A DNA stretch of 37,578 bases from Brevinematales bacterium (GTDB taxonomy: Bacteria > Spirochaetota > Brevinematia > Brevinematales > GWF1-51-8). The translations under genes and the position numbers were made by a program. This document shows positions 16,643 to 24,563 of this stretch, piece by piece. The stretch spans positions 1 to 37,578 of the forward strand of contig JAGVBZ010000010.1 in the NCBI GenBank assembly GCA_020059465.1. The letters are read 5' to 3'. Positions within the stretch are counted from its first letter, which is position 1, and each line of letters begins with the position of its first letter. The notes below the pieces were generated by a model. That model was not told where the DNA came from. It saw nothing but the letters and a program-made list of their open reading frames with translations, and ran no database searches.

Positions 16643-16679
16643 GCCCGTGTTCAGTGTAAATCATCTGCTGAGCACGGGC
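16643..16679 (+). terminator. Hairpin after the SH3 lipoprotein gene
   Basis: GCCCGTGTTCAG (16643-16654) pairs with CTGAGCACGGGC (16668-16679) in 12 bp including one G-U, with a 13-nt loop. The sequence after it is AT-rich (ATTCATATATT) but lacks a pure U-run, so termination may be partial. Confidence 0.45.
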
Positions 16680-16737
16680 TGATTCATATATTACACGTTT
16701 ATATTCAAATTAACCCTCGCGCTGGACATGCCTCGCC

Positions 16738-16766
16738 TTGACTTTTTTACACAACCCACATACAAT
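16738..16766 (+). promoter_or_regulatory. Strong promoter for the 16831-20894 operon
   Basis: TTGACT (16738-16743) and TACAAT (16761-16766) have a 17-nt spacer, 64 nt before the ATG at 16831. The open frame of the first gene extends back to a TTG that is part of this -35 box, so that longer start is not credible. Confidence 0.65.
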
Positions 16767-16830
16767 ATTTAAAATAGGTGAATGCTGGATTCGTCTTGCC
16801 GCTAACCGCAATAATAGAAAGGAAGTGCAT

Positions 16831-17565
16831 ATGAAAACACCGGTCAAGATAACCCTGATATCGGCGGGGTCTGTTATATTTATCCTGATTGCGTTTTTCG
16901 CATATATGTTCCTGCCGATCGGAGTTACACGTGTTTTAACCCCTACCGCGCGGATCACGGATAATATTTATACGGTTAGCGGAGGTATGGCGAACTGCTA
17001 CCTGATATCGGAAGGCGACGGTTATATTTTAATCGATACTCTTACCGATCCTGCGGTCCTCAAGGCGGGATTGAATGAACTCGGCATCGATCCCGGGTCT
17101 ATCCGGTATGTTTTCCTTACCCATTCCGACTATGACCACACCGGCGGCCTTTCTTTATTTTCTAACGCTGTGGTGTTTATGTCCGCAGACGAGGAACAAA
17201 TGATAAACGGTAAGACCTCGCGTTTTATCTTTTCCCCGCCCTCGGTGAAAGATATAAAACATAAGCCTCTAAACGATAACCAGAATTTAATCTTAGGAAA
17301 TGTTATGGTTCGGGCTATCGCCGCGCCGGGACACACCCCCGGTTCCATGTGCTATCTGATCGACGGAAAATTCCTTTTCGCCGGGGATGCGATGAATCTG
17401 AGCGGCGGGAAGGTCGATGTGTTTTTCCCGAAGTACACAATGGATATGGATACCATGAAGAAATCCATCCGTAAGATCGCGGAAATATCGGGTATATCCG
17501 CTTTTTTTACCGCACATACGGGTTATACCATCGACGCATCCGCGTCGTTCGACGGATGGAAATAG
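16831..17565 (+). CDS. Membrane-anchored metallo-beta-lactamase-fold hydrolase
   Basis: This 244-residue protein has one N-terminal membrane helix (residues 8-30) and then an MBL fold. Metal ligands are H98-S-D100-Y-D102-H103 (the usual H-x-H-x-D-H has Asp at its second His), H168 in PGHTPGS, D186 in AGDAM and H229 in TAHTG. The Asp variant is seen in a subset of MBL-fold hydrolases and need not mean loss of activity. The substrate cannot be told; glyoxalase II-like or lactonase-like thioester/ester hydrolysis is usual for this branch. GAAAGGAAG lies before the ATG. It heads a five-gene run with gaps of 9 nt or overlaps. Confidence 0.85.
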   Translation: MKTPVKITLISAGSVIFILIAFFAYMFLPIGVTRVLTPTARITDNIYTVSGGMANCYLISEGDGYILIDTLTDPAVLKAGLNELGIDPGSIRYVFLTHSDYDHTGGLSLFSNAVVFMSADEEQMINGKTSRFIFSPPSVKDIKHKPLNDNQNLILGNVMVRAIAAPGHTPGSMCYLIDGKFLFAGDAMNLSGGKVDVFFPKYTMDMDTMKKSIRKIAEISGISAFFTAHTGYTIDASASFDGWK

Positions 17566-17574
17566 GGGGATTAT

Positions 17575-18330
17575 ATGCGTACCTTTTTATTGGCCGGATT
17601 GTTATCCGTCTGTACCTCCGCGCTATTCGGCGCAGTCGTCATACTGAAAGACGGTACCGTATTGAACGGAAAAATAGTTTCGGATAACCTTACCAATGTC
17701 GTGTTTCAAAGTCAGGTCGGGGAGATTATTATCGGGAAGGATAAAGTCAAAACGATAGTCACCGATCAGACCAACGTTTCCGATTTGAAGGAAATCAAGT
17801 ATCTCCAGCTAAAATCCCAGACCGAAACGCTGATCAACGGTAAGCAGTTTTTCTCGAAAGAAGAAATACTCACTCTGCAGAAACTGACAATCAACTTGTC
17901 TGAAATTGACAGAAATTCGTTCTACATGGCGTTCGAGATGCGGAGCTGGTTTACTTTCAGTGTATATAATCTGCTTCCATTCTTCAGCATCGGAAGTTGG
18001 GTGATGGGCAAATGGGAGACCGCGCTGATAACCGGTACCGGCTCGTTATTGTTTACTATTCTCGCTGTTGTGGACGAAGGAAACAAGACAGGGCTTCAGC
18101 CTGTTTTCGGGATTCTTGCCCTCGGCGCCTATACGTTTAACCTGTTCTATCCGCTGTTTTATCAGTTGGGACATAACGAAAACCTCAAGACTTCGCTGTG
18201 CATGTATCCCGACCGGATAGACCCGTCCCTGAAGTCATCGGGTTGTCTCCCAAAGATCGGGACGGACGGATTGCCGCTCGCCAATTCGGCAAACTTATTC
18301 GAAATTCCAGTATTATCGTTTTCTTTTTAA
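17575..18330 (+). CDS. P13-like membrane protein with N-terminal beta domain
   Basis: This 251-residue protein has a signal peptide (residues 1-19). Residues 20-65 form a beta-meander of the 'VILKDGTVLNGKI...VGEIIIGKDKVKTIV' kind, common at the N-terminus of exported proteins in spirochaetes. Hydrophobic segments follow at about 130-170 and 183-205, with S-x-Y-N-L-L-P-F-F-S-I-G-S-W-V-M-G, which resembles the 'N-x-x-x-G-x-G-S-x-x-x-G' segment of the spirochaetal P13 membrane-protein family. That assignment is tentative. GGGGGATT precedes the ATG. It ends F-S-F. It is translated between the MBL hydrolase and the LptE-like gene and may be part of envelope upkeep. Confidence 0.6.
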   Translation: MRTFLLAGLLSVCTSALFGAVVILKDGTVLNGKIVSDNLTNVVFQSQVGEIIIGKDKVKTIVTDQTNVSDLKEIKYLQLKSQTETLINGKQFFSKEEILTLQKLTINLSEIDRNSFYMAFEMRSWFTFSVYNLLPFFSIGSWVMGKWETALITGTGSLLFTILAVVDEGNKTGLQPVFGILALGAYTFNLFYPLFYQLGHNENLKTSLCMYPDRIDPSLKSSGCLPKIGTDGLPLANSANLFEIPVLSFSF

Positions 18331-18339
18331 AGGACTGCC

Positions 18340-19068
18340 ATGATAAAAACATATCTCTTACTGCTTGTTTATCTATCGTTTCCGTTGTCGCTCCTGCTAT
18401 CCTGCGGATCGTCGTCGATTCTCCTGAAGGAATATGAAAATCCCGAAGTATTGCTCGTAAAATCCCCGAAGAGTATGAATAAATCGCTTGCTGTTATGCC
18501 GAAGGATATCATCATACCGATGAAGGGGAGTATCTATGAAAGTACGATCGACAGGGTTCAGGTCGAGGGTATTGAATCAGGCCTTCCCGAGGGGGTGCGT
18601 CAGGTATATCTTACGCTTTTTACCGATCATGCGCATAGCGTCGACATTCAGCGTCAATTCGACATCATCCTCAAGGATAAGCTGACCGCCCACGGACTGC
18701 AGATCATGAATAAGATCAAACATGCCCAGCTTTTAGTAAGCGGCAGTATCGATACGTTTTTTATCGAAGATTCCCGCTTTATTACCAATATCGGCGGACT
18801 GATCTACACCATGAAGGTTACTTTTTCGGTTCAGGATATGACGGGTAATTATATTCAGGAGAAAGTCTCCATCGAGAAAAGTTATCTGGTAGTGGAGACT
18901 AATACATATATCAGCAATATTGTCGTGCCGATGCTGGTCAATCTGATTGCTACCCGCACCGCCGAGGCGATCTATTACGGATGGCAGCTTCAATTCTCGC
19001 AGTACAGCGGTAAGGTGGATGTTATCGGAGAATATCATGAAAGCTATTTACTTACTAACCGGCCCTAA
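18340..19068 (+). CDS. Lipoprotein, LptE-like by position and pattern
   Basis: This 242-residue lipoprotein has lipobox L-L-S-C22. The central part (residues 95-190) has the LptE layout: 'DIQRQFDIILKDKLTAHGLQIMNKIKHAQLLVSGSIDTFFIED' followed by long strands 'YTMKVTFSVQDMTGNYIQEKVSIEKSYLV'. In enterobacteria and others lptE lies directly before holA, and here the two genes overlap by 32 nt. LptE plugs the LptD barrel and helps place LPS in the outer membrane. The protein is longer than usual LptE, with an added N-terminal stretch (residues 23-95). The name is therefore inferred from context; a general outer-membrane-assembly lipoprotein remains possible. AAAGGA precedes the ATG. Confidence 0.6.
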   Translation: MIKTYLLLLVYLSFPLSLLLSCGSSSILLKEYENPEVLLVKSPKSMNKSLAVMPKDIIIPMKGSIYESTIDRVQVEGIESGLPEGVRQVYLTLFTDHAHSVDIQRQFDIILKDKLTAHGLQIMNKIKHAQLLVSGSIDTFFIEDSRFITNIGGLIYTMKVTFSVQDMTGNYIQEKVSIEKSYLVVETNTYISNIVVPMLVNLIATRTAEAIYYGWQLQFSQYSGKVDVIGEYHESYLLTNRP

Positions 19069-20041
19069 CGAGGTATTCCGAAAGGATTATATCGATAAAC
19101 TGATTGCTAAAGTGTCCCGGGAAGATCTGACGGTTTATTTCGCGGATGATTCCCCGGTCTCGGCGATCATCAACCAGTGCGTCCAGACCTCGCTGTTCGG
19201 TTCGCAGAATACCGTCCTTGTCCGTAATATCGACCGTATCAAGGGAAAACCTGCCGATTCGGGCGACAGCGCGCAGAAACCGGCATACAAGAGCAAATCC
19301 GACGAATTTGAGACACGCATCCTTCATTATATAGAACATCCAAATCCCGATACCGTCCTCATACTCGAATGGGAGTCGCCGTCCAAGAAGATTGCCGATG
19401 CGGTCGAACGCGACCCGAATTTTTTATCAAAGGACTTCAAGCGGGCATACGCCCGGGATATACTGGAGTTCATCCGTACTAAATTCGCCGAGAAAAAGCT
19501 CGACTATGAGAAGGCAATTCCCGATCTTGTATTGATCCTTTCCAACGAGGATATCGAGGACGCCGCGATGATGGTCCGGCTGCTTTGCGAGTACGCCGGA
19601 GAAGGGGGCAGGCTCACCGCGGAGGATGCGAACAATATCCTTTCCCGTTCCCAGAACGGTACGATCTTCCAATTGATCGACGCTTTTTTTATGCAGAAGC
19701 CCCGTTCCGCGCTGGAAATCCTCAGCGATATGAAACTCCTCGGAGATCCGCATATTCTTGTCATCAACTCGATGATTCTCCGTTCCGCTAAGCATCTTTG
19801 GGGATATATCGCGTCCCGCGATAAAACGGAATTGTCGTCCGAAATGAAAATCAGCCCGTTCGAGATGAAAAAATTGTCCGAGTACGCGCAGGTCTGCGAC
19901 CTGAAATTTGTCAGTTCGGTGTTCGAACTCAGCCGCGCGGTGGAATATCGTGTGAAATCCACCGACGAATCGTTCGCATTCCTCGAAATCGAGACCTTTC
20001 TGCTGAATATGAAGAAGCCCGTTTATGATCGCGCGCAATAA
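19037..20041 (+). CDS. holA: DNA polymerase III delta subunit
   Basis: This 334-residue protein is the clamp-loader delta subunit, which opens the beta sliding clamp. It begins MKAIYLLTGPNEVFRKDYIDKL, the usual start of the family, and has 'VLILEWESPSKKIADAV' of the AAA+-like domain and the C-terminal helical domain '(I)FQLIDAFFMQKPRSALEILSDMKLLGDP...'. The frame is open back to 18947, but only the ATG at 19037 has GGAG nearby and gives the conserved N-terminus. It overlaps the LptE-like gene by 32 nt and the SpoU gene by 17 nt, so translational coupling is likely. Confidence 0.9.
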   Translation: MKAIYLLTGPNEVFRKDYIDKLIAKVSREDLTVYFADDSPVSAIINQCVQTSLFGSQNTVLVRNIDRIKGKPADSGDSAQKPAYKSKSDEFETRILHYIEHPNPDTVLILEWESPSKKIADAVERDPNFLSKDFKRAYARDILEFIRTKFAEKKLDYEKAIPDLVLILSNEDIEDAAMMVRLLCEYAGEGGRLTAEDANNILSRSQNGTIFQLIDAFFMQKPRSALEILSDMKLLGDPHILVINSMILRSAKHLWGYIASRDKTELSSEMKISPFEMKKLSEYAQVCDLKFVSSVFELSRAVEYRVKSTDESFAFLEIETFLLNMKKPVYDRAQ

Positions 20042-20894
20042 ATTCGTCAAACTCAACGTCAAGCAGAAAATCTATAAGATCGCGTCCGTCCTCCGCGCGA
20101 TGGAAAAAAAGATGAAAACCTCCCCGGATGCGGATATTCCCGCGATAATCGCACACCACCTTCCGGAACTCTCGATGTACCTCGGCTGCATCGCGCAGGA
20201 ATCCGGCCATCCCAAGATTTCCCGCGCGCTCGGGATTATCGATGCCCGGTTGGGGAATGTCGAAACATTCTTCAGCACGCAAAAGTCCGGCAATCAGGTC
20301 ATAAAACCTCTCAATCTCTGCTTCCATGACCTGATCGGATTGATTGACGAAGATATCGGTGAAAAGTTTTTCGACGTGCGCCGTTTCGACAGTCCTTATG
20401 GCGTACTCAGGTTCCCGTCCGCCGCAATACTCGACAATATCCGCTCACCGTTCAATGTCGGCAGTATCTTCCGCAGCGCGGATGCGTTCGGAGTGGGCGA
20501 GCTTGCCCTCTGCGGAATCACACCGTCTCCGCCGTCGGTGAAGATCGAACGTACCGCGATGGGTACGCTCGATACGGTCGTATGGAAGTACCATAGCGCA
20601 GCCGAAGAAGCGATCGCGGAGTATCGCGGACGCGGGTATGAAATTATCGCTATGGAGACCGCGAAGAACGCGATACCTATCGCTGATATCGGGGGTTTCG
20701 ATAATACATGCATCGTATTCGGGAACGAGGAATTCGGTATTACGGACGAGATTCTCGAGCTATGCGACAGGATCGCGATGATTCCGCTTGTCGGGATGAA
20801 AAATTCCATCAATGTGGCGAACAGCTTCGCGGCGGTCATGTACGAATCGCTGAAATATTTCCTCGATCGGAATGTCAGTCCAGAAGATCGATAA
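20025..20894 (+). CDS. SpoU/TrmH-family RNA 2'-O-methyltransferase with long N-terminal part
   Basis: This 289-residue protein has a C-terminal SPOUT domain with the three family motifs: N144-x-G-x3-R150 in NIRSPFNVGSIFRSADAFG, VFGNEEFG (231-238) and IPLVGMKNSINVANSFA (253-269). The trefoil-knot domain uses SAM to methylate ribose 2'-OH in tRNA or rRNA. The first 125 residues are helical, basic at the start, and are not the usual L30e-like substrate-binding domain, so the RNA target cannot be named. It overlaps holA by 17 nt and converges with the next gene, overlapping its 3' end by 20 nt; no terminator lies between them. Confidence 0.88.
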   Translation: MIARNKFVKLNVKQKIYKIASVLRAMEKKMKTSPDADIPAIIAHHLPELSMYLGCIAQESGHPKISRALGIIDARLGNVETFFSTQKSGNQVIKPLNLCFHDLIGLIDEDIGEKFFDVRRFDSPYGVLRFPSAAILDNIRSPFNVGSIFRSADAFGVGELALCGITPSPPSVKIERTAMGTLDTVVWKYHSAAEEAIAEYRGRGYEIIAMETAKNAIPIADIGGFDNTCIVFGNEEFGITDEILELCDRIAMIPLVGMKNSINVANSFAAVMYESLKYFLDRNVSPEDR

Positions 20895-22011
20895 TTTCCG
20901 CGGTTTTAATCAGTTTACCCCATCCTGTCTCATACCCGGGGATATATTCTCCGGTCACATCCATCAGCGAAAAAAGTTCCCCGCCGATTAATACACTTGG
21001 GGCGACCTGCTGGTACGGAAGGCGCACGGCGGCAAAAAGATGGCCTACCGAACTTCCCGGCTTGGGCGGGAACGCGAGAAGCTTAAAGTCGCATTTCAGC
21101 ATCTCTTTCTTCATATCGGCGAGTTTGGGATACTTTTTCTCGTCAAGCGCGATAATCGTATCCCGCATTACCCCGAGCATCACGGTAAACAGCAGGTTTT
21201 TACTGTCGCAGTCCCCTGACGCCTGCAGGAGCACCGCGTACGGTGTCCATATATTCCCGGTCAGATACTTTTTCCCGTTCTGGGTAAACGTGTTTCCGGG
21301 ATTCTTATATTCCATCAGCGCGACAAATTCGCCGAGACTGATAATAATATCCACTATCGCGGCCTTTCCGTTATTGAAATTTTTCAGGGTATTAATTATT
21401 TTTACCGTCAGGTCTTCGACAAACGGCTTGAGAATCGGCTTATAGATTTCGTACAATCCCTTATAATCCCGCATCACCGTGTTTTGTTTATCCCCTAATA
21501 AGGTGGAGAGGTACAGGAAACCGTGCTTCTTACACTCCTCCTTGATCGCGGTTTCCTTCTCGATACGTTCTTCTTTAGTGCTGTATTTGTATGTCAGAAG
21601 GTCTTCAGGGATAGCGTTATAGAGCTGTTCACGGTCGAAGACTTCGTCGCTGATATCGAAAGTATATTTATAGGTATAATCGGTGCCCTTCACAAGCTCG
21701 TACGACGGTATCGTCTTGTAGATATCCGATCCGTAGATACTGATGAGCGCGAGGGAACTCTGGTTGAGATCGGCGAGCTTATCCTTGATCGCATCGGCGG
21801 TAATCAGCTTTTTCTTAATCAGGTTCGGGATCTGCTCGAAGTAGGTGACATAACTCTTATACACCAGCGTCACCGTATCGCCCTTAACGCTCCGGTCGAT
21901 CTTTCCCCATGTAGTATACTTATGGTTCCACTGCGCGGGGAATTTGAACGCCGACGCCGCTGAGGCGAGCACTGAAATTATCATCGCGCATAGAATTACC
22001 GTACGTTTCAT
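20875..22011 (-). CDS. Exported transglutaminase-like protein
   Basis: This 378-residue protein has a signal peptide (residues 1-20, ...ASAAS). The C-terminal part carries a plausible transglutaminase/papain-fold triad: C268 in QASGDCDSKN at the start of a helix, H324 in GHLFAAVRL on a strand, and D351 in MDVTGEYIPG. The residues around each match the G-x-C-x-(D/E)...H-x-F...D pattern of bacterial transglutaminase-like proteases. The N-terminal 250 residues are mixed and unassigned. The frame is open to 22065, but GGAG lies before the ATG at 22011 and only that start gives a clean signal peptide. It likely acts in the periplasm as a protease, amidase or cross-linker. Confidence 0.72.
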   Translation of the reverse strand: MKRTVILCAMIISVLASAASAFKFPAQWNHKYTTWGKIDRSVKGDTVTLVYKSYVTYFEQIPNLIKKKLITADAIKDKLADLNQSSLALISIYGSDIYKTIPSYELVKGTDYTYKYTFDISDEVFDREQLYNAIPEDLLTYKYSTKEERIEKETAIKEECKKHGFLYLSTLLGDKQNTVMRDYKGLYEIYKPILKPFVEDLTVKIINTLKNFNNGKAAIVDIIISLGEFVALMEYKNPGNTFTQNGKKYLTGNIWTPYAVLLQASGDCDSKNLLFTVMLGVMRDTIIALDEKKYPKLADMKKEMLKCDFKLLAFPPKPGSSVGHLFAAVRLPYQQVAPSVLIGGELFSLMDVTGEYIPGYETGWGKLIKTAEIIDLLD

Positions 22012-22036
22012 AGGTATCTCCAGAATATTTTCATAT

Positions 22037-22065
22037 ATTATACCCCGATTTTGTGAAGGATTCAA
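22037..22065 (-). promoter_or_regulatory. Promoter for the transglutaminase-like gene
   Basis: On the minus strand, TTGAAT (plus 22060-22065) and the consensus TATAAT (22037-22042) have a 17-nt spacer, 25 nt before the ATG at 22011. This supports the shorter start, because a start at 22065 would lie within the promoter. Confidence 0.65.
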
Positions 22066-22107
22066 AATATCTTTCTATAATATAACCGTTATCATATCCG
22101 ATTAACT

Positions 22108-22136
22108 TTGACTTTCACCGCGCGAGGGGTTAAAAT
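22108..22136 (+). promoter_or_regulatory. Candidate promoter for murJ and its leader
   Basis: TTGACT (22108-22113) and TAAAAT (22131-22136) have a 17-nt spacer. The predicted transcript has a leader of about 210 nt before the murJ ATG. Confidence 0.5.
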
Positions 22137-22235
22137 ACTTGTGCGAAAAACCGGCCTTATTCACGGCGTGATGACTGCACAGCAATAAATCATTACCTTG
22201 TCACTTAATAATACTTCACGTTCAAGGAATCGGTT

Positions 22236-22343
22236 ATGTTTTTGATATTCGTATCGATTGCTTTACCCGCGCATAAAAAATATTATCGCATCGCGGGGCT
22301 AGCTATGAGAATTCTGGTTCATAACAGGCCTTACTACTTATAA
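22236..22343 (+). CDS. Possible small leader protein before murJ
   Basis: A 35-residue ORF starts at ATG 22236 with AAGGA 7 nt before it and stops at 22341-22343, 10 nt before the murJ ATG. The product begins MFLIFVSIALPA, a short hydrophobic stretch, and continues with a basic, aromatic tail (HKKYYRI...HNRPYYL). Its stop codon abuts CAGGAA, the murJ ribosome-binding site, so ribosomes ending here could feed murJ. It could be a leader peptide or chance; conservation of the frame would decide. Confidence 0.3.
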   Translation: MFLIFVSIALPAHKKYYRIAGLAMRILVHNRPYYL

Positions 22344-22353
22344 CAGGAAATAT

Positions 22354-23916
22354 ATGGCACCAAGAATGGTATCGTTCAAACATACCTTGATCAACTCCAT
22401 CGGGACTTTATTCTCGCGTATCACCGGAATGCTGAAATTCACGGTCATCACCGGACTGTACGGGAAAAGCGCCGATCCGTTTCAGGCGTCGTTCAAGATG
22501 ATCAACAACCTCCGTAAGATTGTCGGCGAGGGCGCGCTCAATAATGCGTTCATCCCGTCTTATCAGGCGGTCAACCAGGAAGACCGCGAAAAATCGTTCC
22601 TGTTCGCGAGCAACATTATTAATATATTTCTGATTGCGACAGTCACGATCACATTGCTGGGCATCCTCTTTGCGCCGTTGTTCGTCCCGCTCCTCGTGCC
22701 GGGGTATGTCCACGATATCACCCGGCGGTTCGCCAACGCCAAATTGTATGAAACCATCAACATGACGATCATCATGATGCCGTTCGTAATCTTTATCAGC
22801 CTATTTTCGATGGCGATGGGGGTGCTGAACTCCAATAAACGCTTCTTTACTCCGGCGTTCTCGCCTATAGTTTTCAATCTTGCATTTATGATCGTACCTT
22901 TAATCTTTATACGCGAATGGGGTACATATGCCCTCGGCGCGAGCGTGCTGATCGGATCGATGCTGATGTTCCTGATGGAGTTGGTCGAACTGGTAAGGAT
23001 GGGTTTCAAATACCGTCTGCATATCAACCTGAAAGATCCCGCTGTACGGAAGTTTTTCCGGCTGTTCCTGCCTACTTCGGTCAATATGGTCGTCCTGATG
23101 GTCGCAACATTTACCTCGACAATATTTCTCTCGTATCTCCCCGGCGGATCGTTTGTCGTGATAAACAACTCGTTTATGATCAATCAGGCTCCCATCGGGG
23201 TAATCGGCATCGCGCTCGCGACCGTACTACTCCCGTTATTATCGGGAATCAACCGAAAAGTCGACCATGAGAAATTCGACCGCGCGATCAACGAGGGATT
23301 TAGGCTGCTTTTATACCTGATTGTCCCGCTCTCTTTCCTGTTGATCCTTTTTCCGGATATCGCGGTCAATCTGGCATACCGCGACCCGTTTCGATTATTC
23401 ACCGGCGACACCGGAAAATACACTCCGGAACTTCTCGGCCTGACGTCGGTCCTGACTGCATGGTACGCGGTTGGGCTTCTGCCGATGTCGCTCAACGTGA
23501 TCTTTGCAAAAATCAGCTACTCGATGTCCGACGCAAAAACCCCGCTGATTACTAATATTGTTCTTTTAGTCACCGGAACGGGATTGTATTTCCTGTCATG
23601 GATACCTTCGATCGGCGTTTCGGGTATTGCGATTGCCGATATTTCCGCTTCATGGATCACCGTATTCTTTTATATATGGCGGCTCTGGCCTGTATTCAAG
23701 TCGAAAGCCGTACTCGACGGTATCGGCGCTGGAATCCTGAAATCGGTGCTCGCATCGGTAATCGCGTCCGCGGCAGTCTATCCGTTATACCGTTTTGTCT
23801 ATCAGACTGATATGAGCGTTATCCCCGCAATCGGGCTGGCGTTCGGGATGACCGCGCTGTTCGGAGGGGGATACTTTCTTATCGGTAAACTTATAAAATG
23901 GGAGATTCACCGATGA
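22354..23916 (+). CDS. murJ: Lipid II flippase MurJ
   Basis: This 520-residue protein of the MOP superfamily has about 13-14 membrane helices and moves lipid II across the inner membrane for peptidoglycan synthesis. The N-terminal signature is clear: GTLFSRITGMLKFTVITGLYG, then ADPFQASFKMINNLRKIVGEGALNNAFIPSY. The usual 'SR-x-x-G-x-x-R' has Lys at its final position, a conservative change. Later helices keep the 'MVVLMVATFTSTIFLSYLPGGSF..NNSFMI.QAPIGVIGIALATVLLPLLS' block. It overlaps the HAD gene by ATGA (23913-23916), and that gene overlaps ribF the same way, so the three are translationally coupled. Confidence 0.93.
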   Translation: MAPRMVSFKHTLINSIGTLFSRITGMLKFTVITGLYGKSADPFQASFKMINNLRKIVGEGALNNAFIPSYQAVNQEDREKSFLFASNIINIFLIATVTITLLGILFAPLFVPLLVPGYVHDITRRFANAKLYETINMTIIMMPFVIFISLFSMAMGVLNSNKRFFTPAFSPIVFNLAFMIVPLIFIREWGTYALGASVLIGSMLMFLMELVELVRMGFKYRLHINLKDPAVRKFFRLFLPTSVNMVVLMVATFTSTIFLSYLPGGSFVVINNSFMINQAPIGVIGIALATVLLPLLSGINRKVDHEKFDRAINEGFRLLLYLIVPLSFLLILFPDIAVNLAYRDPFRLFTGDTGKYTPELLGLTSVLTAWYAVGLLPMSLNVIFAKISYSMSDAKTPLITNIVLLVTGTGLYFLSWIPSIGVSGIAIADISASWITVFFYIWRLWPVFKSKAVLDGIGAGILKSVLASVIASAAVYPLYRFVYQTDMSVIPAIGLAFGMTALFGGGYFLIGKLIKWEIHR

Positions 23917-24563
23917 TACGCGGAGTAATTTTCGATATGGACGGGCTGATGATCGACAGCGAGCGTCTTTATTTCGACGTACAGCGCGAGATTGCCGCAA
24001 AATACGGGAAAAGCGTGCAGGACAGCACGCTTTGGAAAATGATGGGGCGGAAATCCGACGCCGCGAGCGAAATTTTTATCGAGGAAGTGGGGCTTCTCAT
24101 GACCCCGATGGAGTTTCAGGAGCAGGTCTACCGCATGATGGATGCTCGCATCCGTACTGACCTTCAGCCGATGCCCGGACTTTTCAACATATTAAAAGAG
24201 CTTCACAGAAAGTATAAAATAGCGATCGCAACAGGTTCGATCGGGTCGTTTATGAACCATGTGATCGACGCGCTCGATATCCGCGCCTATTTCGACATCC
24301 TTCAGTCGTCCGACGATATAGTGAACGGCAAACCCGACCCGGAAATCTACCTGACCGTCTGCGGCAGGATGGGGCTTCTCCCGTCGGAATGTGTCGTACT
24401 GGAGGATTCGTCCAACGGCGCGCGGGCGGGAAAAAGTGCGGGCTGCATGACTATCGCTGTACCGAACGATCATACGCGCGGGCAGGATTTTACGTTCGCG
24501 GACGCTGTCGCGGGCGACCTTCACGGCGCGCTCAGGATTATCACCGAAAAGGCGGGAACATGA
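23913..24563 (+). CDS. HAD-superfamily phosphatase/phosphomutase (beta-PGM-like)
   Basis: This 216-residue protein has all four HAD motifs: D8-x-D10-G in FDMDGLMIDSE, a serine/threonine in IATGS, lysine in NGKPDPEIY and VLEDSSNG. The four-helix cap after motif I places it with beta-phosphoglucomutase-like and sugar or nucleotide phosphatases. In several bacteria a HAD phosphatase of this group removes phosphate from 5-amino-6-ribitylamino-uracil phosphate in riboflavin synthesis, and ribF follows directly, so a flavin-related role is possible; that is inference. I take the ATG at 23913 (GGGAG just upstream) over the one at 23898. Confidence 0.88.
   Translation: MIRGVIFDMDGLMIDSERLYFDVQREIAAKYGKSVQDSTLWKMMGRKSDAASEIFIEEVGLLMTPMEFQEQVYRMMDARIRTDLQPMPGLFNILKELHRKYKIAIATGSIGSFMNHVIDALDIRAYFDILQSSDDIVNGKPDPEIYLTVCGRMGLLPSECVVLEDSSNGARAGKSAGCMTIAVPNDHTRGQDFTFADAVAGDLHGALRIITEKAGT

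Larger units (their letters stand above)
22012..22353. other. Divergent intergenic region with two promoters and a small ORF
   Basis: The 342-nt gap between the transglutaminase-like gene and murJ holds a minus-strand promoter (22037-22065), a plus-strand promoter (22108-22136) and a leader of about 210 nt before murJ. A 35-codon ORF lies in the leader (22236-22343). Confidence 0.5.

Noticed and set aside
16738-16830. Longer N-terminus for the MBL hydrolase from a TTG at 16738
   Set aside because: The TTG is part of a near-consensus -35 box, and the ATG at 16831 has a good ribosome-binding site and gives a clean membrane anchor.
20708-21445. 245-codon open frame on the plus strand spanning the end of the SpoU gene and the transglutaminase-like gene
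   Set aside because: Overlaps real genes on both strands, has serine/isoleucine-rich low-information sequence and no start signal.
22563-23183. 206-codon minus-strand frame within murJ
   Set aside because: Antisense shadow of a strongly conserved membrane protein gene.
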